From JAIPJO01 sp035269015 (GTDB lineage Bacteria; Patescibacteriota; Patescibacteriia; Patescibacteriales; UBA12465), in contig DATFJU010000023.1 of assembly GCA_035269015.1 (NCBI GenBank), positions 1 through 47,938 of the forward strand: 47,938 nucleotides of DNA, in the 5' to 3' direction. Position 1 is the first letter of the stretch; the number at the start of each line of letters is the position of its first letter. Both the position numbers and the translations under genes were made by a program. The notes beneath the pieces were generated by a model. That model did not search any database. It saw only the letters and a program-made list of their open reading frames with translations, and was not told the origin of the DNA. Below, one piece after another: positions 14,443 through 23,245 of this stretch.

Positions 14443-15417
14443 ATGGATATATTTTACCCTATTGAGTTATTTGCTGATTGGTTTAGCTATGGGCTACTTA
14501 ATTTAAATGAGGTTTCCCATTTTGGATCATCAGTAAATTTCTTTGTTTATGATTCCATAAAAATAATCCTATTACTACTAGTCATTAATTATTTCATGGC
14601 GATTTTGCGTCACCACTTGCCTGTTGAAAAATTACGTAATTTTTTAGTTTCTAGAAAGTGGTATGGACTAGATTATTTCTTAGCAGCTATATTTGGAACT
14701 ATTACCCCCTTTTGTTCTTGTTCTTCTATACCTTTATTTATTGGTTTCTTAGAAGCTGGCATACCTTTAGGCGTAACCCTCACCTTTTTAATTGTATCAC
14801 CTTTAGTTAATGAAGTAGCAGTGGTTCTTTTTCTTGGATTGTTTGGTATAAAAATAACAGCTTTATATGTTGGTTCAGCTATACTACTTGGTATTATTGG
14901 TGGTTTTATCTTGAGCAAATTGAAACTAGAAAAATATGTAGCTGATTATGTTTGGAAGATTAAAAGTCAGAAAGTTGAAACAAAAGAAGAAAAAATAACA
15001 GCTAAAAAATTAGCAATTAGATTTTGGAAAGAAGCTGTTTCTTTAACTAAGAAATTAACTCCCTATGTGTTAATTGGAATAGCTGTAGGGGCAGGTATTC
15101 ATGGTTTTGTTCCAACTGGGTTTTTTGAAGAATATATTAGCGCTGAAAACTTTTGGGCGGTACCAGTTTCTACTATATTAGCCGTACCGATGTATGCCAA
15201 TTCTGTTGGGGTTATTCCTATTATGGAATCATTAGTAGCTAAAGGAATTCCTTTGGGTACCGCTATGGCCTTTATGATGGCTGTAGTTGGTCTTTCTCTA
15301 CCTGAGGCACTTATTTTAAAAAAGGTAATGAAAACAAAATTACTCGTTTATTTTTTTGGAATAACAACTATTAATATAATAATTATTGGTTATTTGTTTA
15401 ATATATTTATAAAATAA
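14443..15417 (+). CDS. Permease of the ArsP/DUF318 type
   Basis: This 324-residue polytopic membrane protein has about eight hydrophobic segments in two halves separated by a basic cytoplasmic loop near 165-200. The hallmark TPFCSCSSIPLFIGFLEAGI sits in the first half, and a related SVGVIPIMESLVAKGIPLG repeat sits in the second. Relatives include ArsP, an efflux permease for trivalent organoarsenicals, and other permeases paired with ArsR and thioredoxin. The substrate here is inferred from the ArsR and ArsF/ArsG-like neighbours. Confidence 0.88.
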   Translation: MDIFYPIELFADWFSYGLLNLNEVSHFGSSVNFFVYDSIKIILLLLVINYFMAILRHHLPVEKLRNFLVSRKWYGLDYFLAAIFGTITPFCSCSSIPLFIGFLEAGIPLGVTLTFLIVSPLVNEVAVVLFLGLFGIKITALYVGSAILLGIIGGFILSKLKLEKYVADYVWKIKSQKVETKEEKITAKKLAIRFWKEAVSLTKKLTPYVLIGIAVGAGIHGFVPTGFFEEYISAENFWAVPVSTILAVPMYANSVGVIPIMESLVAKGIPLGTAMAFMMAVVGLSLPEALILKKVMKTKLLVYFFGITTINIIIIGYLFNIFIK

Positions 15418-15425
15418 AAAGTATT

Positions 15426-15908
15426 ATGAAAAAAACAAAGATTCTAATCATTTTCTTGATTTTAATAAGTTTCATTTTGACTGGTTGTTCAAAAAAAAGT
15501 GAAAATACAGTTTATTATTTCAAAGAAGATGGAACCAAGACTACAGTTAATCCAGATAAATCTGAAGAGGCACCAGCTGACAAATTAGAGATTTATTATT
15601 TTCATGGTAATACTCGTTGTGCTGCTTGTAATACTGCCGGGGAATATGTTTCAAATACAATTTCACAATACTTCTCAGAAGAAGTAGAAAACGGAGTGAT
15701 AGATTTTAGAGAAATTAATGTTGATTTAGCAGAAAATAAAGAAGTTGCTAGAAAATTTAAAGCAACCGGTTCATCTTTATATATAAATAAAATAGTAGAC
15801 GATCAAGATAACATTGAACAAGAGTCAAGAATCTGGCGTTTATTAAATAATGAAGCTCAATTTGAGGATTATTTAAAAGATAAATTAAATTCTTATTTAG
15901 GCAAATAA
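15426..15908 (+). CDS. Thioredoxin-fold lipoprotein, ArsF-like
   Basis: This 160-residue lipoprotein has a signal peptide with lipobox ILTGC (Cys21). The mature domain starts KLEIYYFHGNTRCAACNTAGEYV and continues to FREINVDLAENKEVARKFKATGSSLYI, a thioredoxin-like fold with a CAAC pair. This resembles proteins annotated as the ArsF family, found with ArsG-type transporters in aromatic arsenical efflux loci. It lies 8 bp after the permease gene and 4 bp before the ArsG-like gene. The redox function is inferred. Confidence 0.72.
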   Translation: MKKTKILIIFLILISFILTGCSKKSENTVYYFKEDGTKTTVNPDKSEEAPADKLEIYYFHGNTRCAACNTAGEYVSNTISQYFSEEVENGVIDFREINVDLAENKEVARKFKATGSSLYINKIVDDQDNIEQESRIWRLLNNEAQFEDYLKDKLNSYLGK

Positions 15909-15912
15909 AGTT

Positions 15913-16632
15913 ATGGAATTCATTAATATTTTAATAGATAGCTATAACATACCTCTTTTAACTGCTTTTCTCTTAGGTATTTTAACCTCAATAAGTCCTT
16001 GCCCGTTAGCAACCAATATAACAGCTGTTGCTTATATTTCTAAGGAGATAAAAACTGTTAAACACACTTTATTAAATGGATTGTTTTATACTTTAGGTAG
16101 AGGAATTAGTTATACCTTGCTTGCCACTCTTATTTATTTTGGTGTTTCTAGCTTTTCAATTGCTAGTATATTTGAGGGTTGGGGTGACAAGGTTCTAGAA
16201 CCCATTTTGATTGTTATTAGTTTGATAATGTTTGGGGTGATAAACATTAAAACTGGTAGTGAAGGTAAAAGAATTACCCAATTAAAAGAATGGTTATCAA
16301 AGAAAGGATATTTAGGGTCATTGTTACTTGGAGTTTTATTTGCCTTAGCCTTTTGTCCGTATAGTGGAGTTTTGTTTTTTGCTGTTTTAATGCCACTTGT
16401 TTTAAGTTCAGCAGAAAGTTTGTTGCTACCACCTCTATTTGCTTTAGGCACTGGTTTGCCAGTTATCATTTTTTCTTTTTTAATAGCTTTTTCTATGAAA
16501 AAAGTAAGCAGAGCTTTTAAAGCAGTTCAAAAAGTTGAAAAAGTAATGAGATACTTAGTTGCTTCTGTGTTTATGTTAACTGGAGTATATTATTTATATG
16601 GTTTACTTAAGTTTTTAATTGTAAATAGTTAG
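15913..16632 (+). CDS. ArsG/CcdA-like transmembrane protein
   Basis: This 239-residue protein has six predicted membrane helices in two repeats. Each repeat carries a Cys-Pro site: LTSISPCPLATNITAVAY near 25-42 and LAFCPYSGVLFF near 152-163. That is the DsbD/CcdA architecture for passing electrons across the membrane. The preceding ArsF-like lipoprotein suggests the ArsG branch, an arsenical exporter family. Reduction of the partner lipoprotein is an alternative role. It is the last gene of the cluster. Confidence 0.8.
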   Translation: MEFINILIDSYNIPLLTAFLLGILTSISPCPLATNITAVAYISKEIKTVKHTLLNGLFYTLGRGISYTLLATLIYFGVSSFSIASIFEGWGDKVLEPILIVISLIMFGVINIKTGSEGKRITQLKEWLSKKGYLGSLLLGVLFALAFCPYSGVLFFAVLMPLVLSSAESLLLPPLFALGTGLPVIIFSFLIAFSMKKVSRAFKAVQKVEKVMRYLVASVFMLTGVYYLYGLLKFLIVNS

Positions 16633-16697
16633 TTTAAATTTTAGCAGCTCTCTCATTACTTCTTTATCTTTAAGTATAGAAAAGAAATAATATAAAA

Positions 16698-16726
16698 TTG
16701 ATTTTTAGGCTGATAAATACTATAAT
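16698..16726 (+). promoter_or_regulatory. Promoter for the sugar kinase-TreT pair
   Basis: TTGATT (16698) and TATAAT (16721) have a 17-bp spacer and lie 55 bp before the preferred ATG. Confidence 0.65.
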
Positions 16727-16781
16727 TAAAGCAAATAGCTTAAATTAAATGGATAATAACTTTATCCATATATTTTTAATT

Positions 16782-17588
16782 ATGTATATCGCTTTTGACA
16801 TAGGCGGAACTAATACTAGAGTGGGTAGTTTTGTTAATTTTAAAGATTTAAAAGGAACTACTAGCTTTAAAACCCCTAAATCATTTCAAGAAGGATTTCT
16901 TAAGATAACAGAATATATTCAAGAAATGAAAAAGGGTAAGCTTGAAGGGGTGGTTTTAGCTTTGCCAGGAGTAATAAATAACAAAAAAACTAAAATACAA
17001 AGAGCTCCTAATTTATCTGATTGGGAAAACAAAAGTTTAAAGAAGAGATTAATTGCAAAGTTTAATTGTCCAGTTTATTTAGTTAATGATGCTGATTTAG
17101 CTGGTTTAGGTGAGGCAGTTTTTGGAGCTGGTAAAAAGTATAATTTAAATGCTTATTTATCTTTAGGTACTGGGATTGGTGGTTCTCGTATAGTTAATCA
17201 GAGGATTGATAAATTCTCTGCTGGTTTTGAACCTGGTCATCAAATTTTATTAACAGATAAAAAAGTTTCTTGGGAATCACTTGTTGGCGGAAAAGCATTT
17301 TATAAAAAACATAAAGTTTTACCAGAGAATTGTCAGGACTCAAAGATTTGGACTGATTGGAATAGAAACTTAGCTTTAGGAATGGTTAACTTAATAGTTT
17401 TTTGGTCTCCAGAGATAATTATTTTAGGAGGAGGTTTATTAAAAAATAAAGTTGATTTACCTTTTATAAAAAAAGAAATTAATAAAAATTTAAATATATT
17501 TAAGACACCCTTAATTAAAAAAGCACAGCTGAAAGATGAAGTGGCTTTTTATGGGGCAATGACTTTTTTAGAAAATGAAAATGGTTAA
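16782..17588 (+). CDS. ROK-family sugar kinase, glucokinase-like
   Basis: This kinase opens with the ATP-binding loop AFDIGGTNTRVG. It has the ROK signature region VNDADLAGLGEAVFGAG, with catalytic Asp, and LGTGIGGSRIVN. The cysteine zinc motif of many ROK proteins is absent; the segment after GHQI is short. At 268 residues it is slightly short for the family. I start at ATG 16782. An in-frame ATG at 16749 would add 11 hydrophobic residues before the conserved strand. It overlaps the TreT-like gene by 14 bp, so it may phosphorylate glucose released there. Confidence 0.85.
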   Translation: MYIAFDIGGTNTRVGSFVNFKDLKGTTSFKTPKSFQEGFLKITEYIQEMKKGKLEGVVLALPGVINNKKTKIQRAPNLSDWENKSLKKRLIAKFNCPVYLVNDADLAGLGEAVFGAGKKYNLNAYLSLGTGIGGSRIVNQRIDKFSAGFEPGHQILLTDKKVSWESLVGGKAFYKKHKVLPENCQDSKIWTDWNRNLALGMVNLIVFWSPEIIILGGGLLKNKVDLPFIKKEINKNLNIFKTPLIKKAQLKDEVAFYGAMTFLENENG

Positions 17589-18858
17589 AATTAATCAGAA
17601 AATATTAAGAAAAGTAAATACTAACAGGAAGATAAATAAAGAAGATTATTTAAAGTTTTTAAGTAAAGACGAGAAAGATAAACTATTAAAAGAAGCTAAT
17701 CACTTACAAGGAAAAAAAATAGTTCACATTAATGCGACCGCTAAAGGGGGTGGAGTAGCTGAACTTTTAATTAGTTTAATACCATATTTTAAATCTTTAG
17801 GAATTAAAGGTGAGTGGTATGCTATTAGTCCTGATATTGGTAATAAGTTTTTTGAAATTGGTAATAAGTTTTTTCACTTGTCTCAAGGGGCTTCAATTAA
17901 AATTAGTTCACAAGAATGGGATAGTTATAAAAAGATCAGTAAGAAAATATTAAAAGAAATTGAAAAAATTAATGGAGATATTTTAGTTGTAAATGATACT
18001 CAACCACTTTTAGCTGGCTATTTATCTAAACGTTTTGAAAAAAAGGTATATTATAATCATACTGATACCTCATCAATTAATAAGACTTTTTGGAATAAAA
18101 TTTTTCCTTGGCTTGAAGGTTATCAGAAAATTATTTTCTCACACAAAGACTTTATTGTTGAGGATAAACGCTTAAAAGGTGTAACAAAAGTTTTTGCACC
18201 AGCAATTGACCCCTTGGCTCTTAAACAAAAAATTGTTAGTCAGAAGAAAGCGCGTTTATATTTAGAAAAAAATGGCGGTATTCCAGCCTCTGGGCCTTTA
18301 ATTGTTCAGGTGTCACGTTTTGACCCCTGGAAAAACCCGACCGGATTAGTTGAAGCTTTCTTAAAATTTAAAGAAAAGAATAAAAATGCTAAGTTAGCTT
18401 TAGTTGGCTTTAATCAGGCTAAAGATAATCCAGCAGCTAAAGCTGTTTATGAAGAGGTAAAAGAGCTTACTAAAAATAATAAAGATATTTATTTATTCTT
18501 TGAGCCTCAAGGAAAAAAGATAACTGAATTTACTATGATGGCTCAAAATGCCGGTGATATTCTAGTGCAAAATTCTATTCGAGAGGGATTTGGTTTAACA
18601 GTTGCTGAAGCTATGTGGAAAGGTAAAGTGGTGATTGGGGGTCCTGCTTCGGGAATTCGTCGGCAGATCAAAAACGGAAAAAATGGTTTAATTGCTAAAG
18701 ACTCTGATGAATTAGCTAAAAAGATGGAGCTAATTTTGAATGATAAGTCTTTAAAAAGAGATTTAAGAAAAAAAGCTAAAAAAAGCGTTTTAAAGAATTT
18801 TTTATTTACTCGTTTAGTTTTTGATCACCTTAGACTTTATCGTCAGCTTTTAAGATAA
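17575..18858 (+). CDS. GT4 glycosyltransferase, trehalose synthase (TreT)-like
   Basis: This 427-residue GT-B fold enzyme has a donor-binding end carrying NSIREGFGLTVAEAMWKGK (E-x7-E) and the RFDPWKNPTGLVEAF loop. The N-terminal part, KKIVHINATAKGGGVAELLISLIP followed further on by FFHLSQG, resembles TreT. TreT reversibly makes trehalose from a nucleotide-diphosphate glucose and glucose. The overlap with a ROK kinase supports a glucose link. A tandem repeat, IGNKFFEIGNKFF, is encoded by a DNA duplication near 17837-17874. Another GT4 specificity is possible. Confidence 0.78.
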   Translation: MKMVKINQKILRKVNTNRKINKEDYLKFLSKDEKDKLLKEANHLQGKKIVHINATAKGGGVAELLISLIPYFKSLGIKGEWYAISPDIGNKFFEIGNKFFHLSQGASIKISSQEWDSYKKISKKILKEIEKINGDILVVNDTQPLLAGYLSKRFEKKVYYNHTDTSSINKTFWNKIFPWLEGYQKIIFSHKDFIVEDKRLKGVTKVFAPAIDPLALKQKIVSQKKARLYLEKNGGIPASGPLIVQVSRFDPWKNPTGLVEAFLKFKEKNKNAKLALVGFNQAKDNPAAKAVYEEVKELTKNNKDIYLFFEPQGKKITEFTMMAQNAGDILVQNSIREGFGLTVAEAMWKGKVVIGGPASGIRRQIKNGKNGLIAKDSDELAKKMELILNDKSLKRDLRKKAKKSVLKNFLFTRLVFDHLRLYRQLLR

Positions 18859-18954
18859 ATAGTATTAGTTAATAAAAAGTATTATATTTTTGTAGTTAAA
18901 GTTTATAGATTATATTATATAAGCACATAATTATTGTTTTAAGTTATTTTATAT

Positions 18955-20136
18955 ATGAGGCAGATTAACAAGTTTTATTTAGCTTCCTTTTTAAAGAATC
19001 AAACATACTTTGTTCCCATTATAATTTTGTTCTTTCAAGACTTAGGTCTTGATTATGCTCAAATCTTTTGGATATTCACGGCTGGTTCTATCTTTGCTTT
19101 TATCATAGAAATTCCCACAGGCATACTAGCTGATCTCTATGGGAAAAGAACTAGTATTATTTGGTCAAAGTTTATAATATTTTTAGCTTTCATAGCTTTT
19201 GCTATAGCTAGAAATTTTTGGGGACTTTTGTTAGCTAATTTAGTATATGAACTTGGAAAAAGTTTTCGTTCAGGCACAGAAACAGCCTTTGTTTATAATT
19301 ATTTATTGGAAGACAAAAATAGACCAAGCTATACTAAAGTAAAATCTAATCAAAAGTTCTATGCTAGAATTTCAGAAAGTATTGGTACTGCCCTGGGTGG
19401 TTTTTTAGCCTATCAATTTGGCTTTAGCTTTGTTTTCTTTATTGCTGCTATCCCAGCTTTTATTAATTTCTGGCAAACATTAACTTGGGAAAAGATTAAA
19501 GAGAATTTGCACAAGGGCAAATTTAGTTGGAAAAAGAATGCTTTGTTTGCTACAGATTCCATTAAAGAGGTGTTTAAGTCACCAGCTATTAGAAAAGTAG
19601 TGGCAAATATTGCAATTTTTACAGCTGTGTTTGTAGCAGCAGATAAATTCATTCAACCTTATATGAAAGAGGTTGGTATTGATATCCAGTATTTTGGTTT
19701 AATATATTCTGTTTTTTTAATTCTTACTGCTTTTTTAGTGAGATATTCATATAAGTTGGAAGATAAATATGGAGGAGTTAGACTTATGAACTATCTCACT
19801 TTTATTGCTTTTTTACCTTTAATATTTTTAGGCACTGGTATTAGCGCTATTTGGGGAGTGGCTCTATTCTTTTTTGTTATGATGGTAGAAAATGTTAGAT
19901 CTCCAATAGCAAACACATTGTTTCATCAAAATGTAAATTCTGATAATCGTTCAACTATGGGTTCAATATTGCAGTTATTTAAATCCTTAGCACAGCTTAT
20001 ACTTTTACCTGTAATTGGTTACAGTGCAGATATATATAGCGCTTCAACAGCTATATTTATTTTGGGAGTGGTAGTATTTTTAAATGCTATTTTGTTTTGG
20101 ATTTCCAGAACAAATTTGAAAGAAAAAGCAGTTTAA
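18955..20136 (+). CDS. Major facilitator superfamily transporter
   Basis: This 393-residue membrane protein has about twelve hydrophobic segments. An MFS loop 2-3 signature, GILADLYGKRTSIIWSK, lies near 61-77, and the helix 4-5 region is ELGKSFRSGTETAFVYNYL. A central charged loop (WEKIKENLHKGKFSWKK) divides the two halves. The substrate is not evident. It follows the TreT-like gene by 96 AT-rich bases with no clear terminator, so both separate transcription and readthrough are possible. Confidence 0.9.
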   Translation: MRQINKFYLASFLKNQTYFVPIIILFFQDLGLDYAQIFWIFTAGSIFAFIIEIPTGILADLYGKRTSIIWSKFIIFLAFIAFAIARNFWGLLLANLVYELGKSFRSGTETAFVYNYLLEDKNRPSYTKVKSNQKFYARISESIGTALGGFLAYQFGFSFVFFIAAIPAFINFWQTLTWEKIKENLHKGKFSWKKNALFATDSIKEVFKSPAIRKVVANIAIFTAVFVAADKFIQPYMKEVGIDIQYFGLIYSVFLILTAFLVRYSYKLEDKYGGVRLMNYLTFIAFLPLIFLGTGISAIWGVALFFFVMMVENVRSPIANTLFHQNVNSDNRSTMGSILQLFKSLAQLILLPVIGYSADIYSASTAIFILGVVVFLNAILFWISRTNLKEKAV

Positions 20137-20208
20137 TTTTTAAAATTACTTGTTGATAATTATTATAATTCATTATTTTTTCCTAATATTAAAGACAAAA
20201 ATTAGAGT

Positions 20209-20237
20209 TTGACTATGATTTCTAAATTTGCTACTAT
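20209..20237 (+). promoter_or_regulatory. Promoter of the B12/ribonucleotide reductase unit
   Basis: TTGACT (20209) and TACTAT (20232) have a 17-bp spacer. The -10 adjoins the first NrdR box, so NrdR binding should block it. Confidence 0.65.
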
Positions 20238-20285
20238 ATCTATATATAGTAGTTTTATTTATTATAATACCACTATATATAGTAT
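20237..20285. promoter_or_regulatory. Two NrdR boxes
   Basis: Two 16-bp sites, tatCTATATATAGtag (20237-20252) and ccaCTATATATAGtat (20270-20285), match the core of the known NrdR consensus (acaCwAtATaTwGtgt). Their centres are 33 bp apart, about three helical turns, which is the usual spacing of paired NrdR boxes. The flanks match less well than the core. Confidence 0.8.
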
Positions 20286-20311
20286 TATATTAACTTTTAA
20301 TTATTTATCGT

Positions 20312-20869
20312 ATGGAAAAGAAAGCAAAAAAAAGTTCCTTTGATCTACTTAAAATGATCAGTGCTTGGGTCCTCAGTTTTGGCCTGCGCTTAGTGCCTTT
20401 TCGCCCACCAAACATTGAACCAATATTAGCTGTGCAAATGCCTTTTACTAAAAAGTTCGGTTTTATATTTGGTTTTATGTTTGCCTTTTTTAATATTGTA
20501 ATCTTTGATGTAATAACTGGAAGAACTGGACTTTGGACAATTATTACTGCTACCGTTTACGGTCTTTTAGCACTGTTTTCAGCTTGGTATTTTAAAAACC
20601 GCAAGAACAAAGCTCGCCATTATGCTATTCACGCCATTTATGCCACTTTAATATATGACGCTTTAACTGGACTAACTATTGGTCCTTTATTTTTTGGTCA
20701 AAGTTTTTACGCTACTCTAATTGGTCAAATTCCTTTTACTGCTTATCACTTACTCGGTAATGTTTCACTAGCTTTACTTTTCTCCCCGGCAATATATAAG
20801 TTTATGGCTACTAACCCTAAATTAAAATTTTCTTATTTAAAGCAAAAATTAACACCTGCTAAAATATAA
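20312..20869 (+). CDS. ECF transporter S component-like membrane protein, probable cobalamin uptake
   Basis: This 185-residue protein has about five or six membrane helices and a substrate-pocket-like segment, FRPPNIEPILAVQMPF, followed by FNIVIFDVITGRTGLWTIITATVYGL. That pattern is seen in S components of energy-coupling factor vitamin transporters. It sits between paired NrdR boxes and nrdJ, and the adenosyltransferase gene follows, so corrinoid is the most economical substrate. No EcfA or EcfT gene is in the window; a shared energising module elsewhere would be needed. Specificity is inferred from context. Confidence 0.7.
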   Translation: MEKKAKKSSFDLLKMISAWVLSFGLRLVPFRPPNIEPILAVQMPFTKKFGFIFGFMFAFFNIVIFDVITGRTGLWTIITATVYGLLALFSAWYFKNRKNKARHYAIHAIYATLIYDALTGLTIGPLFFGQSFYATLIGQIPFTAYHLLGNVSLALLFSPAIYKFMATNPKLKFSYLKQKLTPAKI

Positions 20870-20909
20870 TAGTATTTATAATAAAAATATATAATAATTA
20901 ATTAAAAAT

Positions 20910-23219
20910 ATGCCTAACTCTAATATACCCAAAGGGATTAACAAAATTAAAAAAAGAGACGGTCGTTTAGTGAATTTTAATACAGAAAGAATAGAGGAAG
21001 CGGTAAAGAAAGCTTTTTTGGAAACTGAAGTTGAAAGCAATGGCTTTGCTAAAAAAATAGCTAAACAAGTTGAAGCTGACTTAAAGAAGTTGCAAAAAGT
21101 ATCAACTGAAAAAACTTTTGTGCCAACAGTAGAGATTATTCAAGACTTAGTAGAAGAAGAATTAATGAAAAATGATTTCACTAAAGTGGCTAAGGCTTAT
21201 ATTTTATATAGAGAACAAAGATCTAAACAAAGAGAGAAAAAACAAGAAGTACCTGAACATGTACGCAAATTAACTGATGAGAGTAAAAAGTATTTTAGAA
21301 ATCCATTATCTGAATTTATTTTCTATCGCACCTATGCCCGTTGGATTGAAGATGAAGAAAGAAGAGAAACTTGGATTGAAACTGTAGATAGATACATGCA
21401 GTATATGAAAAAGCAGTTAAAAGAGAAGATAAATGATAAAGATTATAATGATATTAGAGAAGGAATATTGAAACAAGAAATAATGCCTTCAATGAGGTTG
21501 ATGCAGTTTTCAGGTAAAGCAGTAGAAAAAACTAATGTCTGTGCCTATAACTGCTCCTACACTGCTCCAGAGAATTTTCAAGATATTGCCGAAATCATGT
21601 ATGTTTCTATGTGCGGTACAGGTGTAGGTTGGGCTGTGGAGAGTCAAAATGTTGGTAAATTTCCCCAAATTCAAATGCAAGGTGGCAATAAAAAAGAGAC
21701 ACATGTTGTGGATGACAGTAAAGAAGGTTGGGCGGACGCACTAGCACTTGGTATGAAAACTTGGGCTAACGGTGAAGATATTGAATTTGACTATTCTCAG
21801 CTTAGACCTGCGGGAGCAAGACTTAAAACTATGGGTGGAAAAAGTTCAGGTCCAGATCCTTTGAAACAACTCATAGATTTCACTCGTATGAAGATGCTAA
21901 ACAGACAAGGTAAGAGGTTAAGAAATATTGATTTGCATGATATTATTTGCATGATTGGTTATTGTGTTGTCTCTGGTGGCGTTAGAAGAAGCGCTATGAT
22001 CTCATTATCTGATTTAGATGATAGAGATATTAGGGATGCTAAAAAAGGACAATTTTATGTTAATGAACCGCAAAGAAGCTTAGCTAATAACAGCGCTACT
22101 TATATTAAGAAACCAAGCAGTGAAGAATTCTTGAATGAATGGTTAGCACTGGTAAAATCTGGTTCAGGTGAGAGAGGAATATTTAATCGTGGTTCATTAG
22201 CCAAAACTATGCCTAAAAGAAGAATTGATTTACTTAAAGAAAAGAAAGGTTATTTTGATATTACTGGTAACTTCATTATTGGACAAATGGGAACCAATCC
22301 TTGTGGAGAAATTATTTTACAATCTAAACAATTTTGTAATTTATCTGAGGTAGTAGCTAGAAGTAATGATGATGAAAAAAGTTTAATGAGGAAAATAAGG
22401 TTAGCTGCAATCTTAGGAACTTATCAAGCTAGTTTAACTAATTTCCCTTATCTTTCTAAAGCTTGGAAAACTAGCTGTGAAAGTGAAAGATTATTAGGTG
22501 TTTCAGTTACTGGCCAATGGGATTCTAAAGCTAGCAGAGAGGAGAGTACTTTGAAGAGATTAAAGGAGGAGGCAGTTAAAGTAAATAAAGAATATAGTAA
22601 GCAGTTTGGTATTGAGCAATCTACTTCTGTAACATGTGTAAAACCTTCTGGAACAGTCTCACAGTTAGTGGACTGTTCTTCAGGGATGCATGCTAGATTT
22701 TCCCCATATTATATTAGAAGGGTAAGAATATCTGCTACAGATTCATTATTTAAAATGCTTCGCGATCAAGGAGTGCCTCATAAGGCTGAAGTAGGACAAA
22801 TATATGGTGAAGCTAGCACTTATGTCTTTGAATTCCCAGTTAAGGCCCCTAAAGGCTCTATTTATAGTAATGATCTTAGCGCTCTAGAACAGCTTGAACA
22901 CTGGAAAAAGGTGAAGGTAGCTTATACCGAACACAATCCATCAGTAACTATATCTGTAGCAGAAAATGAATGGATAGAGGTAGCAGATTGGGTTTATGAA
23001 AATTGGGAAATAATTGGTGGACTATCATTTTTACCTAGAAGCAACCACGTCTATGAGTTAGCTCCTTACGAAGAAATAAATAAAGAAAAATATGAAGAGC
23101 TAATTAGTAAGTTTAAGTATATGGACTTTGCGCAAATTGTAAGCTATGAAAGAAAGGATGAAACTGAAGTTAAAAAAGAATTAGCTTGTGCTGGGAAAAA
23201 TTCTTGTGAAGTTAATTAA
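20910..23219 (+). CDS. nrdJ: Class II (adenosylcobalamin-dependent) ribonucleotide reductase
   Basis: This enzyme reduces ribonucleotides to deoxyribonucleotides with a B12-generated thiyl radical and needs no oxygen or metal-radical subunit. Its 769 residues start with an ATP-cone (KIKKRDGRLVNFNTERIEEAVKKAF) that can sense dATP. The barrel carries NVCAYNCSYTAPENF and YVSMCGTGVGWAVE. It also has the active-site NPCGEIILQ (near 463-470), VKPSGTVSQL and the C-terminal pair CAGKNSCEVN. The redox-active cysteines appear intact. It lies 40 bp after the S component and 26 bp before the adenosyltransferase, under the same NrdR boxes. No other reductase is in the window. Confidence 0.95.
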   Translation: MPNSNIPKGINKIKKRDGRLVNFNTERIEEAVKKAFLETEVESNGFAKKIAKQVEADLKKLQKVSTEKTFVPTVEIIQDLVEEELMKNDFTKVAKAYILYREQRSKQREKKQEVPEHVRKLTDESKKYFRNPLSEFIFYRTYARWIEDEERRETWIETVDRYMQYMKKQLKEKINDKDYNDIREGILKQEIMPSMRLMQFSGKAVEKTNVCAYNCSYTAPENFQDIAEIMYVSMCGTGVGWAVESQNVGKFPQIQMQGGNKKETHVVDDSKEGWADALALGMKTWANGEDIEFDYSQLRPAGARLKTMGGKSSGPDPLKQLIDFTRMKMLNRQGKRLRNIDLHDIICMIGYCVVSGGVRRSAMISLSDLDDRDIRDAKKGQFYVNEPQRSLANNSATYIKKPSSEEFLNEWLALVKSGSGERGIFNRGSLAKTMPKRRIDLLKEKKGYFDITGNFIIGQMGTNPCGEIILQSKQFCNLSEVVARSNDDEKSLMRKIRLAAILGTYQASLTNFPYLSKAWKTSCESERLLGVSVTGQWDSKASREESTLKRLKEEAVKVNKEYSKQFGIEQSTSVTCVKPSGTVSQLVDCSSGMHARFSPYYIRRVRISATDSLFKMLRDQGVPHKAEVGQIYGEASTYVFEFPVKAPKGSIYSNDLSALEQLEHWKKVKVAYTEHNPSVTISVAENEWIEVADWVYENWEIIGGLSFLPRSNHVYELAPYEEINKEKYEELISKFKYMDFAQIVSYERKDETEVKKELACAGKNSCEVN

Positions 23220-23245
23220 TACATAAAGAGTATTTATATAAATTT

